From NCBI GenBank assembly GCA_011042035.1, contig DQZA01000249.1, positions 1 to 11,283 of the forward strand: a DNA stretch of 11,283 nt. The letters are read 5' to 3'. The position numbers and the translations under genes are program-made. Source of the stretch: Desulfobacteraceae bacterium (GTDB lineage Bacteria; Desulfobacterota; DSM-4660; Desulfatiglandales; Desulfatiglandaceae). This document shows positions 1 through 6,767 of this stretch, piece after piece (the stretch's first letter is position 1; each line of letters starts with the position of its first letter). The notes beneath the pieces were generated by a model. That model worked only from the letters and a program-made list of their open reading frames with translations, was not told where the DNA came from and searched no databases.

Positions 1-1
1 C

Positions 2-412
2 TTGGGAGATTTTCATGATGTACTTGTTGAATTGATAAGACAATCCGAGATGGCCTTTGAGGCGATTTCAGATACCTTAAGGAAAGAGTGTGAGGTTTTG
101 CAGAAACTGATTGAGAAAGGAGAGATAGAGGAAGGAAAGAAGAAAGCTTTTTTTACAAAAGAGCCAAAACAAAATAAAAGGGATCTGGGCGGTGATGGTT
201 TAGTGGGTGATCAATATGAAGAGGCTGTAAGATTAGCAAATTTGGGCCTGGATATAAAAGAAATTTCTAAGAGAGTAAAAATACCCAAGGCCGAACTTGA
301 ACTCATCATAAAACTTAGAAAAAAGGCCCATGAATCCCAGTCAATTCCCACGGATAGGCAAAAACTGGACAAGAGGCAAAAATTACCTATGGGAGGAATG
401 GCCCTAGATTGA
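2..412 (+). CDS. DUF2802-like hypothetical protein (5'-truncated)
   Basis: The frame is open from the window edge to a TGA at 410-412 (136 residues visible). A TTG at position 2 could be read as a start, but the gene more probably begins upstream, because related proteins carry an N-terminal membrane segment that is not seen here. The visible part is highly charged and helical (residues about 1-55), followed by a linker. A helix-turn-helix-like segment at about residues 72-107 (EEAVRLANLGLDIKEI, then KIPKAELELIIKLRK) matches the C-terminal pattern of DUF2802-type proteins. These often sit beside flagellar genes such as fliA, flhF and flhG. The lysine-rich tail ends in a short glycine/methionine stretch. 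Its function is unknown; a link to flagellar assembly is inferred only from position. It is followed by a 171-bp gap with a new promoter, so it probably ends the upstream operon. Confidence 0.7.
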   Translation: MGDFHDVLVELIRQSEMAFEAISDTLRKECEVLQKLIEKGEIEEGKKKAFFTKEPKQNKRDLGGDGLVGDQYEEAVRLANLGLDIKEISKRVKIPKAELELIIKLRKKAHESQSIPTDRQKLDKRQKLPMGGMALD

Positions 413-450
413 AATTCGAGAATACGCTTTCTAATATGTCGGAATAATTA

Positions 451-467
451 TAAAAAAACTTTTTTTA
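451..467. other. A7-C-T7 palindromic tract upstream of the flgF promoter
   Basis: Seven A, one C and seven T, flanked by T and A, form a perfect 17-bp palindrome about C459. It ends four bases before the sigma-54 element. Such A/T tracts bend DNA, and bending between the activator site and a sigma-54 promoter is a known requirement, so a role in promoter architecture is plausible. It could also supply the T-run for termination of the upstream gene, but there is no GC-rich stem before it. Confidence 0.4.
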
Positions 468-470
468 TCT

Positions 471-487
471 TTGGTATGTCTTTTGCA
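471..487 (+). promoter_or_regulatory. Sigma-54 (RpoN) promoter for the flgF operon
   Basis: TTGGTATGTCTTTTGCA matches the sigma-54 pattern YTGGCACGRNNNTTGCW. The invariant GG (473-474) and GC (485-486) are at exactly the required spacing, and the -12 half TTGCA is perfect. Predicted transcription start is near 497-498, giving a leader of about 86 nt before flgF. Rod and ring genes are sigma-54 dependent in many polar-flagellated Gram-negatives, which fits. No activator (FleQ/FlrC/FlgR type) site was identified. Confidence 0.75.
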
Positions 488-583
488 CATTAAATTTGTA
501 TCAGGAATGGTAAGAAGATTTGCATTTTTCAAAATCACGATTCGAGTGTAATCCACGGTCGGATCACCTTTGGAGATTAGAAG

Positions 584-1339
584 ATGAGTACAGCGATATA
601 TATGGCGACCCGGGGGGCCTTAGCCTACCAGAAGAGGCTGGAGGTTTTAGCCAATAACCTTTCTAACATCAATACCGTGGGCTTTAAGGAAGATAAAACA
701 GCCTTCCGGATATCTGGATCACCAAAATCTACAGAACAGGGTTCTAAAGAGACCTCAATTTCGGGAAAGCCACAGAATTTTCCCTACTATCTACCCTTCT
801 GGACCAAGACCGACTTCTCTGCCGGTCAGCTAAAATCTACAGGCAATCCCCTGGACCTGGCATTAGAGGGAGATGGCTTTTTCTGTGTTGAAACACCAGA
901 AGGAGTTCGATACACGAGAAAGGGAGTTTTTACCCTCAATCAGGATGGGGTGCTGGTGACCCAGGAAGGTCTGCCTGTTTTGGGGCGAAATGGTAGGATT
1001 TATATCAATGGCCAGGATATTATTGTTGATGTGGAAGGGAATATCACCGTGGATGGAAGTCCGGTGGGCACCCTGAAGATTGTCGATTTCAATCAGCCAT
1101 ATGCCCTTGAAAAAGTGGGAAATACGCTATTTGCCCCTGCAGATCCGAGCGTTACTGAAAACAGGAGCGAAGGTGTCAAGGTAAGACAAGGATTTATCGA
1201 ACTCTCCAATGTTGATGCCATAAATGTGATGACGGAGATGATAGACGTGATGAGGGGGTATGAGTCATATCAAAAGGTTATTCAGTTTCTCAGTGAGACC
1301 ACCTGGAAAACCATCAATGAGGTTGGAAGGCTGGAATGA
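584..1339 (+). CDS. flgF: Flagellar basal-body rod protein FlgF
   Basis: FlgF is a proximal-rod subunit between the MS-ring side and the FlgG distal rod, exported through the flagellar type III apparatus without a cleaved signal. The 251-residue product has the family N-terminus (MSTAIYMATRGALAYQKRLE, then LANNLSNINTVGFKEDKTAF at about residues 21-42). It also has the central rod/hook core (NPLDLALEGDGFFCVETPEG, about 87-106) and the C-terminal rod helix (GFIELSNVDAINVMTEMIDVMRGYESYQKVIQ, about 204-235). The ATG at 584 has GGAG at 572-575, eight bases upstream. It is the first gene after the sigma-54 element. It resembles the neighbouring FlgG, but the shorter length, FlgF-type start and upstream position support FlgF. 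A 99-bp repeat-bearing gap separates it from flgG. Confidence 0.95.
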   Translation: MSTAIYMATRGALAYQKRLEVLANNLSNINTVGFKEDKTAFRISGSPKSTEQGSKETSISGKPQNFPYYLPFWTKTDFSAGQLKSTGNPLDLALEGDGFFCVETPEGVRYTRKGVFTLNQDGVLVTQEGLPVLGRNGRIYINGQDIIVDVEGNITVDGSPVGTLKIVDFNQPYALEKVGNTLFAPADPSVTENRSEGVKVRQGFIELSNVDAINVMTEMIDVMRGYESYQKVIQFLSETTWKTINEVGRLE

Positions 1340-1341
1340 GG

Positions 1342-1420
1342 GATTGATGGATTAGCAGATTTCGTTGAATGGTTGAAAGAAATTGAAAAACTAACCCACT
1401 TAACAACTTGACTATTTAAC
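1342..1420. repeat. Degenerate 8-bp-period repeat tract, flgF-flgG gap
   Basis: The spacer is built from octamers. In + orientation: GTTGAATG (1364-1371) and GTTGAAAG (1372-1379), preceded by looser units GATTGATG and GATTAGCA (1342-1357). In - orientation, units at 1389-1420 read on the minus strand as GTTAAATA, GTCAAGTT, GTTAAGTG and GGTTAGTT. The two blocks face each other, so the transcript could fold weakly. No promoter or terminator is evident. flgG has its own strong ribosome binding site after the tract. Confidence 0.7.
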
Positions 1421-1438
1421 TGACACCAGGAGGTTAAA

Positions 1439-2227
1439 ATGTTACGAACCCTATGGATAGCAGCTTCGGGGATGGAAGCCCAGGAGTTAAATATCGATGT
1501 CATTTCAAACAATTTGGCTAATGTAAATACCTCTGGCTTCAAAAGAAGCCGGGCTGATTTTCAGGACCTGTTATATGAGACACTTCGCCTGCCAGGAGCT
1601 GCCTCTGCAGCAGGGACTCGTGTGCCTACCGGAATCCAACTGGGTCACGGAACAAGACCAGTGGCCATCCAGAAGATTTTTCTCCAGGGAGATTATCAGC
1701 ATACCCAGAATGAGCTGGACATGGCCATTGAGGGGGATGGTTTCTTTCAGGTCTTGCAGCCTAACGGGGAGGTCGCTTATACCCGGGCGGGAGCATTCAA
1801 GCTGGATAGTGAGGGGCGGATAGTCACCTCTGACGGTTTTCCGGTGGAACCGGAGATCTCGATTCCCAACGATACCACCAAGATCTCCATCGGAACAGAC
1901 GGCACGGTTTCGGTTTTACAGGCAGGAGAGATTGAGTCCACCGAGGTTGGAACCATTGAACTCGCCAGGTTTATTAATCCTGCTGGATTGAAGAGCATCG
2001 GTAGAAACCTGTATCTCCCTACATCTGCTTCAGGTGATGCCGTTGTCGGTACCGCCGGTGAAGACGGATTCGGTACAATCGCACAGGGCTATCTGGAGAT
2101 GTCGAATGTTAGTGTGGTTGAAGAGATGGTGAATATGATCATCGCCCAGAGGGCCTATGAGATCAATAGTAAGGCGATTCAGACCGCTGATGAAATGTTG
2201 CAGATGGCGAACAATGTCAAACGCTAA
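1439..2227 (+). CDS. flgG: Flagellar distal rod protein FlgG
   Basis: FlgG builds the distal rod (drive shaft) through the P and L rings and joins the hook. The 262-residue product matches the family length. It begins MLRTLWIAASGMEAQELNID and carries the signature NNLANVNTSGFKRSRADFQDL (about residues 24-44), the core segment ELDMAIEGDGFFQV (about 92-105) and the C-terminal helix with VEEMVNMIIAQRAYEINSKA (about 228-247). The ATG at 1439 follows a perfect AGGAGG (1428-1433) at five bases, the best ribosome binding site in the operon, consistent with FlgG being needed in more copies than FlgF. flgA follows directly after the stop codon, so the two are probably coupled. Confidence 0.97.
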   Translation: MLRTLWIAASGMEAQELNIDVISNNLANVNTSGFKRSRADFQDLLYETLRLPGAASAAGTRVPTGIQLGHGTRPVAIQKIFLQGDYQHTQNELDMAIEGDGFFQVLQPNGEVAYTRAGAFKLDSEGRIVTSDGFPVEPEISIPNDTTKISIGTDGTVSVLQAGEIESTEVGTIELARFINPAGLKSIGRNLYLPTSASGDAVVGTAGEDGFGTIAQGYLEMSNVSVVEEMVNMIIAQRAYEINSKAIQTADEMLQMANNVKR

Positions 2228-2230
2228 GTG

Positions 2231-3247
2231 ATGACCATGATGTATTCAAGGTTTAAGGTCCAAAGTTCAAAGCTTTTTTCAGGCTTCATTGTCGGGCTTT
2301 TACCTCTTTTTATCCTGTTAGGAATATCAGGATATCTGTTTGCCGCTGGCATGACTGCAATAAGGCTCCTGGAAAAGGCAGAGGTAGAAAAAGACAAGAT
2401 AAGGCTTGGGGAGATAGCTCGGATTAAATGTGAAGACCCGGAATTGGCCAAGGAACTACGGGCTATTGTCATTGGAAAGGCCCCTTTACCCGGAAGGACA
2501 CGTCAAATCGATGAGCAATACATAAGGCTTCGTCTGAAACAGAACGCCATTGATCTATCTCAAATTAGTCTGCATGTTCCCAGAAAGGTTGAGGTATTCA
2601 GGGGTTTTGTTGAAATTTCCAAGGAAAAGATCAAGAAGATCGTCTTGGACTTTATACACCAGAAAATCCCCTGGAATAGAAGCAGGGTAAGGGTAAAAGA
2701 TGTTCGAGTCAATCGGAATGTTATCCTCCCCAAGGGGAAGATCACCTATGAAGTTATCCTCCCCAAAAATACGGACTTTTTGGGCACAATACCCTTGTCT
2801 GTCATTTTTAGGGTCAACAGGCACTTTCAAAAGAGGGTATGGGCGACGGTGAGTATAGAGATGTTAGCAGAAGTGGTTATCACGAGGAGACCATTGAGGA
2901 GGTATCAACTCATAACAGAAGATGATATTCGTCTACAAAAAATGGATCTGGCAGAGTTGCCATCCAATATTATCACCAGTTGTGAAGAGGTTCTGGGTAA
3001 GAGAACCAAAAGCGCGATTAATGCCAATGTAGTCTTAAGGAGCGATCTTGTTGAGCTCCCCCCACTGGTCAGGCGCGGAGATGTGGTGCTGATGATTGCT
3101 GAATCGGATGGTCTAAAGATTACAGCCCTTGGAGAGGTCAGGGAAAGAGGCCGCCGGGGCGAGAGAATCAGGGTCGTGAATCTTGACTCCAAGAGGGAAA
3201 TATACGCCCGCGTCCTGGATTCCAAGACGGTGAAGGTTGATTTCTGA
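2231..3247 (+). CDS. flgA: Flagellar P-ring assembly chaperone FlgA
   Basis: FlgA is a periplasmic chaperone that helps FlgI polymerise into the P ring. The product is 338 residues from ATG 2231 (a GTG at 2228 adds one). The N-terminus is a Sec signal: a basic region (SRFKVQSSK), then a hydrophobic run of about 20 residues ending near GYLFAA. A variable middle domain follows. The C-terminal half has the SAF/ChapFlgA features: VVITRRPLRRYQLITEDDI (about 215-235), VLGKRTKSAINANVVLRSDL (about 256-275) and RRGDVVLMIAESDGLKITALGEV (about 281-303), ending in the typical VNLDSKREIYARVLDSKTV. It is longer than the enterobacterial protein, as is common in deltaproteobacteria. There is no clear Shine-Dalgarno, and the start abuts the flgG stop, so translational coupling is likely; ATGs at 2237 and 2240 are alternative starts. 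The signal-peptide n-region is encoded by a 7-bp-period repeat (2244-2271). Confidence 0.92.
   Translation: MTMMYSRFKVQSSKLFSGFIVGLLPLFILLGISGYLFAAGMTAIRLLEKAEVEKDKIRLGEIARIKCEDPELAKELRAIVIGKAPLPGRTRQIDEQYIRLRLKQNAIDLSQISLHVPRKVEVFRGFVEISKEKIKKIVLDFIHQKIPWNRSRVRVKDVRVNRNVILPKGKITYEVILPKNTDFLGTIPLSVIFRVNRHFQKRVWATVSIEMLAEVVITRRPLRRYQLITEDDIRLQKMDLAELPSNIITSCEEVLGKRTKSAINANVVLRSDLVELPPLVRRGDVVLMIAESDGLKITALGEVRERGRRGERIRVVNLDSKREIYARVLDSKTVKVDF
2244..2271 (+). repeat. 7-bp-period repeat inside the flgA 5' coding end
   Basis: Four consecutive heptamers are visible: ATTCAAG, GTTTAAG, GTCCAAA and GTTCAAA. Three begin with GT, and AA occupies positions 5-6 of each unit. The tract encodes the basic n-region of the FlgA signal peptide (residues around SRFKVQSSK), a stretch that tolerates change. 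It resembles, in opposite orientation, the heptamers at 9352-9372. Confidence 0.65.
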
Positions 3248-3266
3248 GACCAGGAGATGGATAGAG

Positions 3267-3986
3267 ATGTTTTGCAAGAGATCGTCATCGACCTTTCTGA
3301 TTTGTGGCCTTCTTTCCTTTCTGCTTTTTTTCTTATTCCTTTCCGGATGTGCTACGAGTCATAAGGAGACAAGGCCTATTGAAGGGAATATTATTCATGA
3401 ATTCAAAAAACCTCAAGTAAGCTATGAGGGGTCTCTCTGGCGGGATGACGGCCCTTTTAGTGACTTATTTAAAGATCATAAAGCCAGAACCGTAGGAGAT
3501 ATCGTTACTATCAGCATAGTTGAATCCTCCAGTGCCTCGAATAGGGCCACCACCCAAACCGGAAGAAAATCTTCTTTGTTTGGGGGTATAGAAAAGTTCT
3601 TTAACAAGGAAAAGCATTTTCCAGTTTCACATCCCTTCTTTAACCCTTTTTCCAGTGTGAAGGGTGGACTGGAGAGCAGTTTTGATGGGTCAGGTACAAC
3701 CACCAGGACTGGAAAGCTGACCGCCTATATCACCGCCAGGGTCACTGAGGTATTACCTAACGGGAACCTGAAGATTGTCGGATCCCGAGAAGTAACGGTG
3801 AACAATGAGAAACAGCTTATAACTCTATCCGGAATCATCCGGCCCAAGGATATTTCTGCGGACAACATAATCCTGTCAACCTATATCTCTGATGCAAGGA
3901 TCGCATATAGAGGCTCAGGCATAATTGATGACCGTCAGCGTCCGGGCTGGCTGGCAAGGATATTTGATTGGATTTGGCCATTTTAG
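3267..3986 (+). CDS. flgH: Flagellar L-ring lipoprotein FlgH
   Basis: FlgH is an outer-membrane lipoprotein that polymerises into the L ring around the rod. I chose ATG 3267 because AGGAG (3252-3256) lies ten bases upstream; an in-frame TTG at 3237 would add ten residues overlapping flgA. The 239-residue product has a basic start, a long hydrophobic stretch and a lipobox LSGC with the acylated cysteine at residue 28. The mature part has the family segments: SLWRDDGPFSDLFKDHKARTVGDIVTISI (about 57-85), a Gly/Ser/Phe-rich middle, then GKLTAYITARVTEVLPNGNLKIVGSREVTVNNEKQ (about 149-183) and the C-terminal VRPKDIS-like block ending in an aromatic tail. It lies 19 bp after flgA and before flgI, the usual ring-gene order. 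Confidence 0.96.
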   Translation: MFCKRSSSTFLICGLLSFLLFFLFLSGCATSHKETRPIEGNIIHEFKKPQVSYEGSLWRDDGPFSDLFKDHKARTVGDIVTISIVESSSASNRATTQTGRKSSLFGGIEKFFNKEKHFPVSHPFFNPFSSVKGGLESSFDGSGTTTRTGKLTAYITARVTEVLPNGNLKIVGSREVTVNNEKQLITLSGIIRPKDISADNIILSTYISDARIAYRGSGIIDDRQRPGWLARIFDWIWPF

Positions 3987-3993
3987 GGGGAAT

Positions 3994-4025
3994 AGTTGAG
4001 TAGTTGAATGGTTGAATATTTAAGT
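3994..4025 (+). repeat. 8-bp-period repeat tract, flgH-flgI gap
   Basis: Four consecutive octamers: AGTTGAGT (3994-4001), AGTTGAAT (4002-4009), GGTTGAAT (4010-4017) and ATTTAAGT (4018-4025), decaying into AATTCTAA. This is the clearest tandem copy of the AGTTGAAT-type unit in the window. It fills most of the 70-bp spacer, leaving little room for a ribosome binding site of usual strength before flgI. Confidence 0.75.
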
Positions 4026-4056
4026 AATTCTAAATTTTGCAGTCAATCTCGGCATC

Positions 4057-5166
4057 ATGTTTAAAAATATCCTTACAAAATTTGGGTTAATATCAGCAGT
4101 TTTGGTCCTTTTGATTGGCCATGCTCATGGCGTGCGGATCAAGGATATCGCGGATATCAAAGGAGTACGTCAGAATCAGTTGGTTGGATATGGATTGGTG
4201 GTAGGCCTGGATGGTACAGGTGACAATAAAAAGTCAAAATTTACTATTCAATCCCTAACAAGTATGTTGGAGAGAATGAGGGTATCAGTTAGTCCCAAGG
4301 ACATAAATGTTGATAACGTGGCCGCTGTGATGGTCACCGCTGACCTACCACCATTTGCAAGGGCGGGCAGCAGGATTGATGTTCTTGTCAGCTCCATAGG
4401 CAGTGCAAAAAGCCTTCAGGGTGGAACGCTACTTTTGACTCCCCTCAGGGCAGTAGACGGAGAGGTCTACGCTGTTGCCCAGGGCCCGGTTAGTTTAGGT
4501 GGAGGGTTTTCTGTCGGGGGGGCAGGTGGCAGGGTTCAGAAGAACTTCCCTACCGTAGGACGGGTAGTAGGGGGAGGCCTGATCGAGAGGGAGATCCCCT
4601 CCAATTTTAATCAAAAAAGAACCCTATCCTTGATCTTACACAGTCCTGATTTTACCACCTCCTTCCGCGTGGCAGAGGCAATCAACACAGCTTTATATGG
4701 GCGTGTGGCTCATACCTTGGACGCTGGAACCGTGGAAGTGAGGGTCCCTGAGGAATATTCAGGAAATATTGTGAAATTGGTCACCCTGATAGAAGGGTTG
4801 GATGTCACTCCGGACACGGCCTCCAAGGTAGTGATCAATGAACGAACTGGAACAGTGGTTATGGGAGAAAATGTCAGAATCTCAACGATCGCTATCTCTC
4901 ATGGAAGTTTGAGTGTGCAGGTGAAGGAAACGCCAAAGGTCTCCCAGCCTGCACCTTTCTCACGAGGCCAGACCACGATAGTTCCTGAAACCCAGATCAC
5001 AGTAAAAGAGGAGAAGGCTCCCCTCTTTGTGGTGGAGTCCGGAGTGAGTATAGGTGAGGTGGTAAGGGCCTTGAATGCTCTCGGAGTATCTCCTCGAGAT
5101 CTGATTGCCATCCTGCAGGCCATGAAAGCAGCCGGCGCCTTGCAGGCAAAATTGGAGATAATTTAA
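4057..5166 (+). CDS. flgI: Flagellar P-ring protein FlgI
   Basis: FlgI is the periplasmic subunit of the peptidoglycan-associated P ring. The 369-residue product matches the family length. It opens with a Sec signal peptide (basic start, hydrophobic core ISAVLVLLIG, likely cleavage after AHG near residue 25). The mature start VRIKDIADIKGVRQNQLVGYGLVVGLDGTGD is nearly diagnostic for FlgI. Other conserved blocks are VAAVMVTADLPPFARAGSRIDVLVSS (about 89-114), GGTLLLTPLRAVDGEVYAVAQGP (about 122-144), and the C-terminal LFVVESGVSIGEVVRALNALGVSPRDLIAILQAMKAAGAL (about 324-363). Its stop overlaps the flgJ start by one base (TAATG). The ribosome binding site is weak, behind a repeat tract; the signal peptide supports the chosen start. 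Confidence 0.97.
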   Translation: MFKNILTKFGLISAVLVLLIGHAHGVRIKDIADIKGVRQNQLVGYGLVVGLDGTGDNKKSKFTIQSLTSMLERMRVSVSPKDINVDNVAAVMVTADLPPFARAGSRIDVLVSSIGSAKSLQGGTLLLTPLRAVDGEVYAVAQGPVSLGGGFSVGGAGGRVQKNFPTVGRVVGGGLIEREIPSNFNQKRTLSLILHSPDFTTSFRVAEAINTALYGRVAHTLDAGTVEVRVPEEYSGNIVKLVTLIEGLDVTPDTASKVVINERTGTVVMGENVRISTIAISHGSLSVQVKETPKVSQPAPFSRGQTTIVPETQITVKEEKAPLFVVESGVSIGEVVRALNALGVSPRDLIAILQAMKAAGALQAKLEII

Positions 5167-5501
5167 TGTCAGACCTTGGTTCTCTACCGACTGCATCACT
5201 GGATAGCATAATTTTGACCAAAGTTCCTGCTACTTCGGGTAAGGGGGGCGCTCAACTTAAGGAGGCATGTTTGGAGCTGGAGTCTCTTTTTGTTTATTAT
5301 CTTCTTAAAGAAATGCGGGCCACCATTCCCAAGTCTGGGTTCATCAGCGGGGGAAAGGCTGAAGAGATCTATACCTCTATGCTTGATCTTCAACTGGCAA
5401 GAGAACTCTCCTTCAGGGGAGGAATCGGCCTTTCGCCTCTTCTTATTGAACAACTTGGCAGAAAGCCGGAAGATATGGAGGGCCAAAATATCAAAAAGTG
5501 A
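5166..5501 (+). CDS. flgJ: Single-domain rod-binding protein FlgJ
   Basis: This corresponds to the N-terminal rod-binding half of FlgJ, the cap that guides rod assembly in the periplasm. At 111 residues it has only this domain: LKEACLELESLFVYYLLKEMRATIPKSG (about 31-58), then GGKAEEIYTSMLDLQLARELSFRGGIGLSPLLIEQL (about 62-97). The glucosaminidase domain that opens the cell wall in enterobacterial FlgJ is missing. This split form is common outside gamma- and betaproteobacteria, so another muramidase would act elsewhere. ATG 5166 shares its A with the flgI stop (TAATG), and GGAG (5154-5157) lies eight bases upstream. It is the last gene before the sigma-28 promoter. Confidence 0.92.
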   Translation: MSDLGSLPTASLDSIILTKVPATSGKGGAQLKEACLELESLFVYYLLKEMRATIPKSGFISGGKAEEIYTSMLDLQLARELSFRGGIGLSPLLIEQLGRKPEDMEGQNIKK

Positions 5502-5511
5502 AGAGAATAAT

Positions 5512-5538
5512 TAAAGTTATAATTATTTTTGCCAATAA
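5512..5538 (+). promoter_or_regulatory. Sigma-28 (FliA) promoter for flgMN
   Basis: TAAA (5512-5515), exactly 15 bases, then GCCAATAA (5531-5538). The sigma-28 consensus is TAAA-N15-GCCGATAA, so seven of eight -10 bases match at ideal spacing. The start would fall near 5545, giving a leader of about 148 nt before flgM. The leader contains a small hairpin (GACAG 5552-5556 with CTGTC 5561-5565). Control of the anti-sigma factor by its own sigma factor is an established feedback in other bacteria. Confidence 0.85.
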
Positions 5539-5692
5539 GATAATCAGGTAGGACAGGAGTCTGTCAGATATATCCGGTTCTTTTTCTGTGACCGTTAACT
5601 CCTCAATTCTGCATCTCAAGAGGCGGCCAGGAGGGGGAAAATTTAGGAGAATAGTGATTGACAATATTCAGGCCAAAAAGGAGGTCCTGAGA

Positions 5693-6001
5693 ATGAAGAT
5701 TACGGGAGAAAACCGTTTTGTCAATCTGGAGGCCCATGTTAACAATGTACAAGATAATAAAAAAATAGATGCTTCAGCCACGCAGGACTCCAGAGAGGTT
5801 CTTAAAGAGGATAAGGTTGTTTTATCCTCAAAAGCAAGAGAGATCATGGAGGCAAGAAAGCGCTTGGGGTCTTTTCCTGATATCCGGGAGGAAAAGGTTG
5901 CCTTGATGAAAAAACAGATTGAGAATGGGACTTACAAGATCGAGGGGAAAAAGATTGCTCCAAAGATGATAAAGGAATCTCTTCTTAACGAGATTGTATG
6001 A
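5693..6001 (+). CDS. flgM: Anti-sigma-28 factor FlgM
   Basis: FlgM binds FliA (sigma-28) in the cytoplasm and blocks late flagellar genes until it is secreted through the finished hook. The 102-residue product is of family size. The N-terminal half is polar and low in order, as expected for a protein exported unfolded. The C-terminal half has the sigma-binding pattern: DKVVLSSKAREIMEARKRL (about 40-58), then REEKVALMKKQIENGTYKI (about 64-82) and IAPKMIKESLL (about 87-97). The frame is open from 5588, but ATG 5693 has a strong AAGGAGGT (5678-5685) seven bases upstream and matches the family start. It follows the sigma-28 promoter and precedes flgN, the usual pair. Confidence 0.93.
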   Translation: MKITGENRFVNLEAHVNNVQDNKKIDASATQDSREVLKEDKVVLSSKAREIMEARKRLGSFPDIREEKVALMKKQIENGTYKIEGKKIAPKMIKESLLNEIV

Positions 6002-6105
6002 ATACTCAAGCTCGGGCCTCAAATATGCAGCCTGTCCCTTCAATATTTCACCACTGAAATTGCCAGATGAGGCAAAAGCTGAGTTCCAGGCATATAGAGA
6101 TCAGA

Positions 6106-6606
6106 ATGGATTTACTGTTGAATAAATTTTTGGGCTTACTTGAAGGAGAAACTGCTCTTTATCGATCGCTACTTTTGGTCTTCCAAAAAGAGGAAAGGGC
6201 TGTTGTAGATTCAAAACTTAAGGAGTTGAATGAGACCAGTAAAGAAAAAGAGAACCTGGTGCTTAAGATCAGAATACTGGAGGAGGAGAGGGTGAGAATG
6301 GTGGAGAGGCTGGCAGAACTCCTGGGATACTCGCCTCAACTCCTGACACTTACTAAATTATCTCAACTGGTAGAGGAGCCTTACTCTACCCGATTGAAGG
6401 ACTGCTGCTCAAATCTGTCAGCATTAATACAGAGTGTCCAGGAAGCTAATCAAGCCAATAAGGCCTTGCTCACGCATTCCCTTGAGCTTGTTAAAGGATC
6501 GTTGGCATTATTGAATAACTTAATGCCCTCCAACCCGGTTTATTACCGGGGTGGTAAGATTCAGATTAACGATCAAGGCGGGAAGGTCGTCTCCAGTAAA
6601 ATTTAA
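6106..6606 (+). CDS. flgN: Flagellar chaperone FlgN
   Basis: FlgN-type proteins are cytoplasmic export chaperones for the hook-filament junction proteins FlgK and FlgL. From ATG 6106 the product is 166 residues, almost wholly helical. It opens MDLLLNKFLGLLEGETALYRSLL, followed by long amphipathic coiled-coil stretches (KEKENLVLKIRILEEERVRMVERLAELLGYSP at about 46-77). The tail is VYYRGGKIQ, whose tyrosine/glycine pattern is typical of the family. ATG 6067 would add 13 residues but has no ribosome binding site; 6106 has a weak GAG at 6097-6099 and gives the usual family start. It probably shares the flgM transcript. Its client genes flgK and flgL are not downstream here. Confidence 0.85.
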   Translation: MDLLLNKFLGLLEGETALYRSLLLVFQKEERAVVDSKLKELNETSKEKENLVLKIRILEEERVRMVERLAELLGYSPQLLTLTKLSQLVEEPYSTRLKDCCSNLSALIQSVQEANQANKALLTHSLELVKGSLALLNNLMPSNPVYYRGGKIQINDQGGKVVSSKI

Positions 6607-6667
6607 CCGTTGGAGTTTGCGTGACTCGCCACAGGCCCGATAGAACTTGGCTTCGCTTTGCTCCGCA

Positions 6668-6695
6668 ATTGGAGCATTGGAATAAGGGGGCATTA
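6668..6695 (+). repeat. 8-bp-period repeat in the flgN-cheA gap
   Basis: Consecutive octamers ATTGGAGC (6668-6675), ATTGGAAT (6676-6683) and AAGGGGGC (6684-6691), followed by ATTACCCG. The first two differ at two positions; the third is degenerate. The 8-bp period is the same as at 3994-4025, though the unit differs. The tract overlaps the right arm of the hairpin at 6659-6676. Confidence 0.5.
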
Positions 6696-6767
6696 CCCGC
6701 TTGTTAATGGCAGCCGCTACCTTTACCCTTACAAGACACAGGTTGGGGATGGGGATCTTTTTTACAT

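Noticed and set aside
5588..5692. N-terminal extension of flgM from GTG 5588
   Set aside because: A strong ribosome binding site precedes ATG 5693 and the family begins there; the upstream part is arginine-rich and unlike FlgM.
6534..6550. CCCGGT-TTATT-ACCGGG hairpin near the flgN end as a terminator
   Set aside because: It lies inside flgN codons and no T-run follows it.
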